NCBI GenBank assembly: GCA_025963815.1
Contig: JAOQAA010000648.1
Coordinates: 1 to 6,762, forward strand
Source: Capsulimonas sp.
GTDB taxonomy: Bacteria; Armatimonadota; Armatimonadia; Armatimonadales; Capsulimonadaceae
Reading direction: 5' to 3'
DNA length: 6,762 nucleotides
A program made the position numbers and the translations under genes. Below are positions 5,996-6,762 of this stretch, in pieces. The stretch's first letter is position 1; each line of letters starts with the position of its first letter. Under the pieces are notes generated by a model that was given only the letters and a program-made list of their open reading frames with translations, did not search any database and was not told where the DNA came from.

Positions 5996-6762
5996 ATGCC
6001 GTTTATGCCGATTTATTTTATCCTGCGATATTGGAAGTTCTTCATCCCGCTGGGAGCGCTTTTCTTTCTCGTCGCGGGTGTGAACGGCATTTATGTTGGC
6101 CTCGCGAACCCGCGTCCAAAAACCCTCACCGTCGCCCAGTTCGAGCAAGATCCGCCCTCCTCCGGCTGGTATCATGTCACCGGCGGATATCTTGACATGA
6201 GCCAGTCCACAACCCTGATGGGTGATGGCAGCCGGCCCGGCTATGGCAGTCACGCCGACTATACCTACATTGCGCTTCACTCTCCGAATGAGGCGCCGGG
6301 AACCCCAGTGCATGCGTTCTTCCGTACTTCCAATCCGGCGCTGATGCAGGAGGCGGAGGCCAATGCCCCCGAAATCAGCCGGCCGGACGCCAATGGTCGT
6401 CAGGACATCTACGCCAAGCCCCCGGTATACCGTCAGCTGGACTTCACCGGAATGGTTCAATCGGACCATCCCGACGAGACGATCCTGCGCCGGCGTCTGG
6501 GTGAGACGGCCGAGGCCGTCGACAGCGGCGCTGTCGTGATCGCGGACGGTGTCCGGCCGAACATCTGGAAGGGATTGGGAATGCTCGCGATGGGGATCAT
6601 TCTCACCATCGGATGCATTCAGATTTGGATCGGCGACGATAATCCGTTCCGTCGGGGTCCTGTGCAGGAGGATCTTCCCGACCAGCCGGGTCTCGGCTCA
6701 ATCCCGTATTCCCCAGGCCAGAGTTATCCAGACAGCGGCGGGTATGCGCCTCCCTACGGTCA
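5996..6762 (+). CDS. Two-pass membrane protein of unknown function, 3' end cut by the window
   Basis: I do not recognise this family. The frame stays open from ATG 5996 to the last base, giving 255 complete codons with no stop. A strong GAGGAGA site and an extended -10 promoter precede it. Residues 15-36 form the first membrane segment (FFIPLGALFFLVAGVNGIYVGL), with R11 and K14 on the likely cytoplasmic side. Residues 37-190 make a mostly polar domain, probably outside the membrane, with SSGWYHVTGGYLDMSQS at 55-71 and YTYIALHSP near its first third. Residues 191-212 form a second membrane segment (start WKGLGMLAMGIIL). The visible tail from about 217 is rich in Pro, Gly, Ser and Tyr (PGLGSIPYSPGQSYPDSGGY) and probably cytoplasmic. 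No catalytic motif is evident. The fold could be a small sensory or scaffold domain, and the gene may belong to a new transcription unit after the LamG gene. Confidence 0.8.
   Translation, partial: MPFMPIYFILRYWKFFIPLGALFFLVAGVNGIYVGLANPRPKTLTVAQFEQDPPSSGWYHVTGGYLDMSQSTTLMGDGSRPGYGSHADYTYIALHSPNEAPGTPVHAFFRTSNPALMQEAEANAPEISRPDANGRQDIYAKPPVYRQLDFTGMVQSDHPDETILRRRLGETAEAVDSGAVVIADGVRPNIWKGLGMLAMGIILTIGCIQIWIGDDNPFRRGPVQEDLPDQPGLGSIPYSPGQSYPDSGGYAPPYG

Noticed and set aside
5956..6195. 79-codon + strand frame starting at GTG 5956
   Set aside because: It has no ribosome binding site and overlaps the well-supported ATG 5996 gene in another frame.
5993..6469. Minus-strand open frame of 158 codons over the membrane-protein gene
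   Set aside because: The + strand frame has a strong ribosome binding site, a promoter and two clear membrane segments. The minus frame has no such support.

Overview
The window looks like a chromosomal segment from a fairly high-GC bacterium, and all five genes lie on the + strand. The lineage cannot be fixed from sequence alone. A secreted LamG-type lectin gene, a strong extended -10 promoter and a phosphorylase-kinase-subunit-like gene would suit Armatimonadota (Capsulimonas-like) or a similar soil phylum, but that is a low-confidence inference.

Region 1 (32-1851) is a two-gene operon with a 4-bp start/stop overlap. It encodes a RecF/OLD-like AAA ATPase followed by a small DUF4276 protein with a TOPRIM-like N-terminus. 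This ATPase + TOPRIM layout recurs in anti-phage systems such as PARIS, and as a fusion in OLD/Gabija nucleases. The first half of the ATPase gene contains a very AT-rich patch (32% GC by hand count), unlike the rest of the window, which suggests horizontal acquisition.

Region 2 (1903-5124) holds the most striking gene. Its 1073-residue protein can be followed from end to end along the alpha and beta regulatory subunits of animal phosphorylase kinase: an N-terminal glucoamylase-like (GH15) domain, a central region, and the C-terminal domain. Both glutamates expected at the GH15 active site appear to be present. No kinase gamma subunit, calmodulin or glycogen-metabolism gene lies in the window.

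Region 3 (5175-5921) encodes a secreted protein with a signal peptide and a single LamG-like jelly-roll domain.

Region 4 (5996-6762) is the 5' part of a membrane-protein gene that runs off the window. It has a membrane segment, an outside domain of about 150 residues, a second membrane segment and a Pro/Gly/Tyr-rich tail. It has its own extended -10 promoter and a good ribosome binding site.

The + strand also switches between G-rich and C-rich coding styles at points that do not match gene boundaries. I see no tRNA, rRNA, CRISPR array, insertion sequence or convincing terminator. No non-coding gap exceeds 80 bases.
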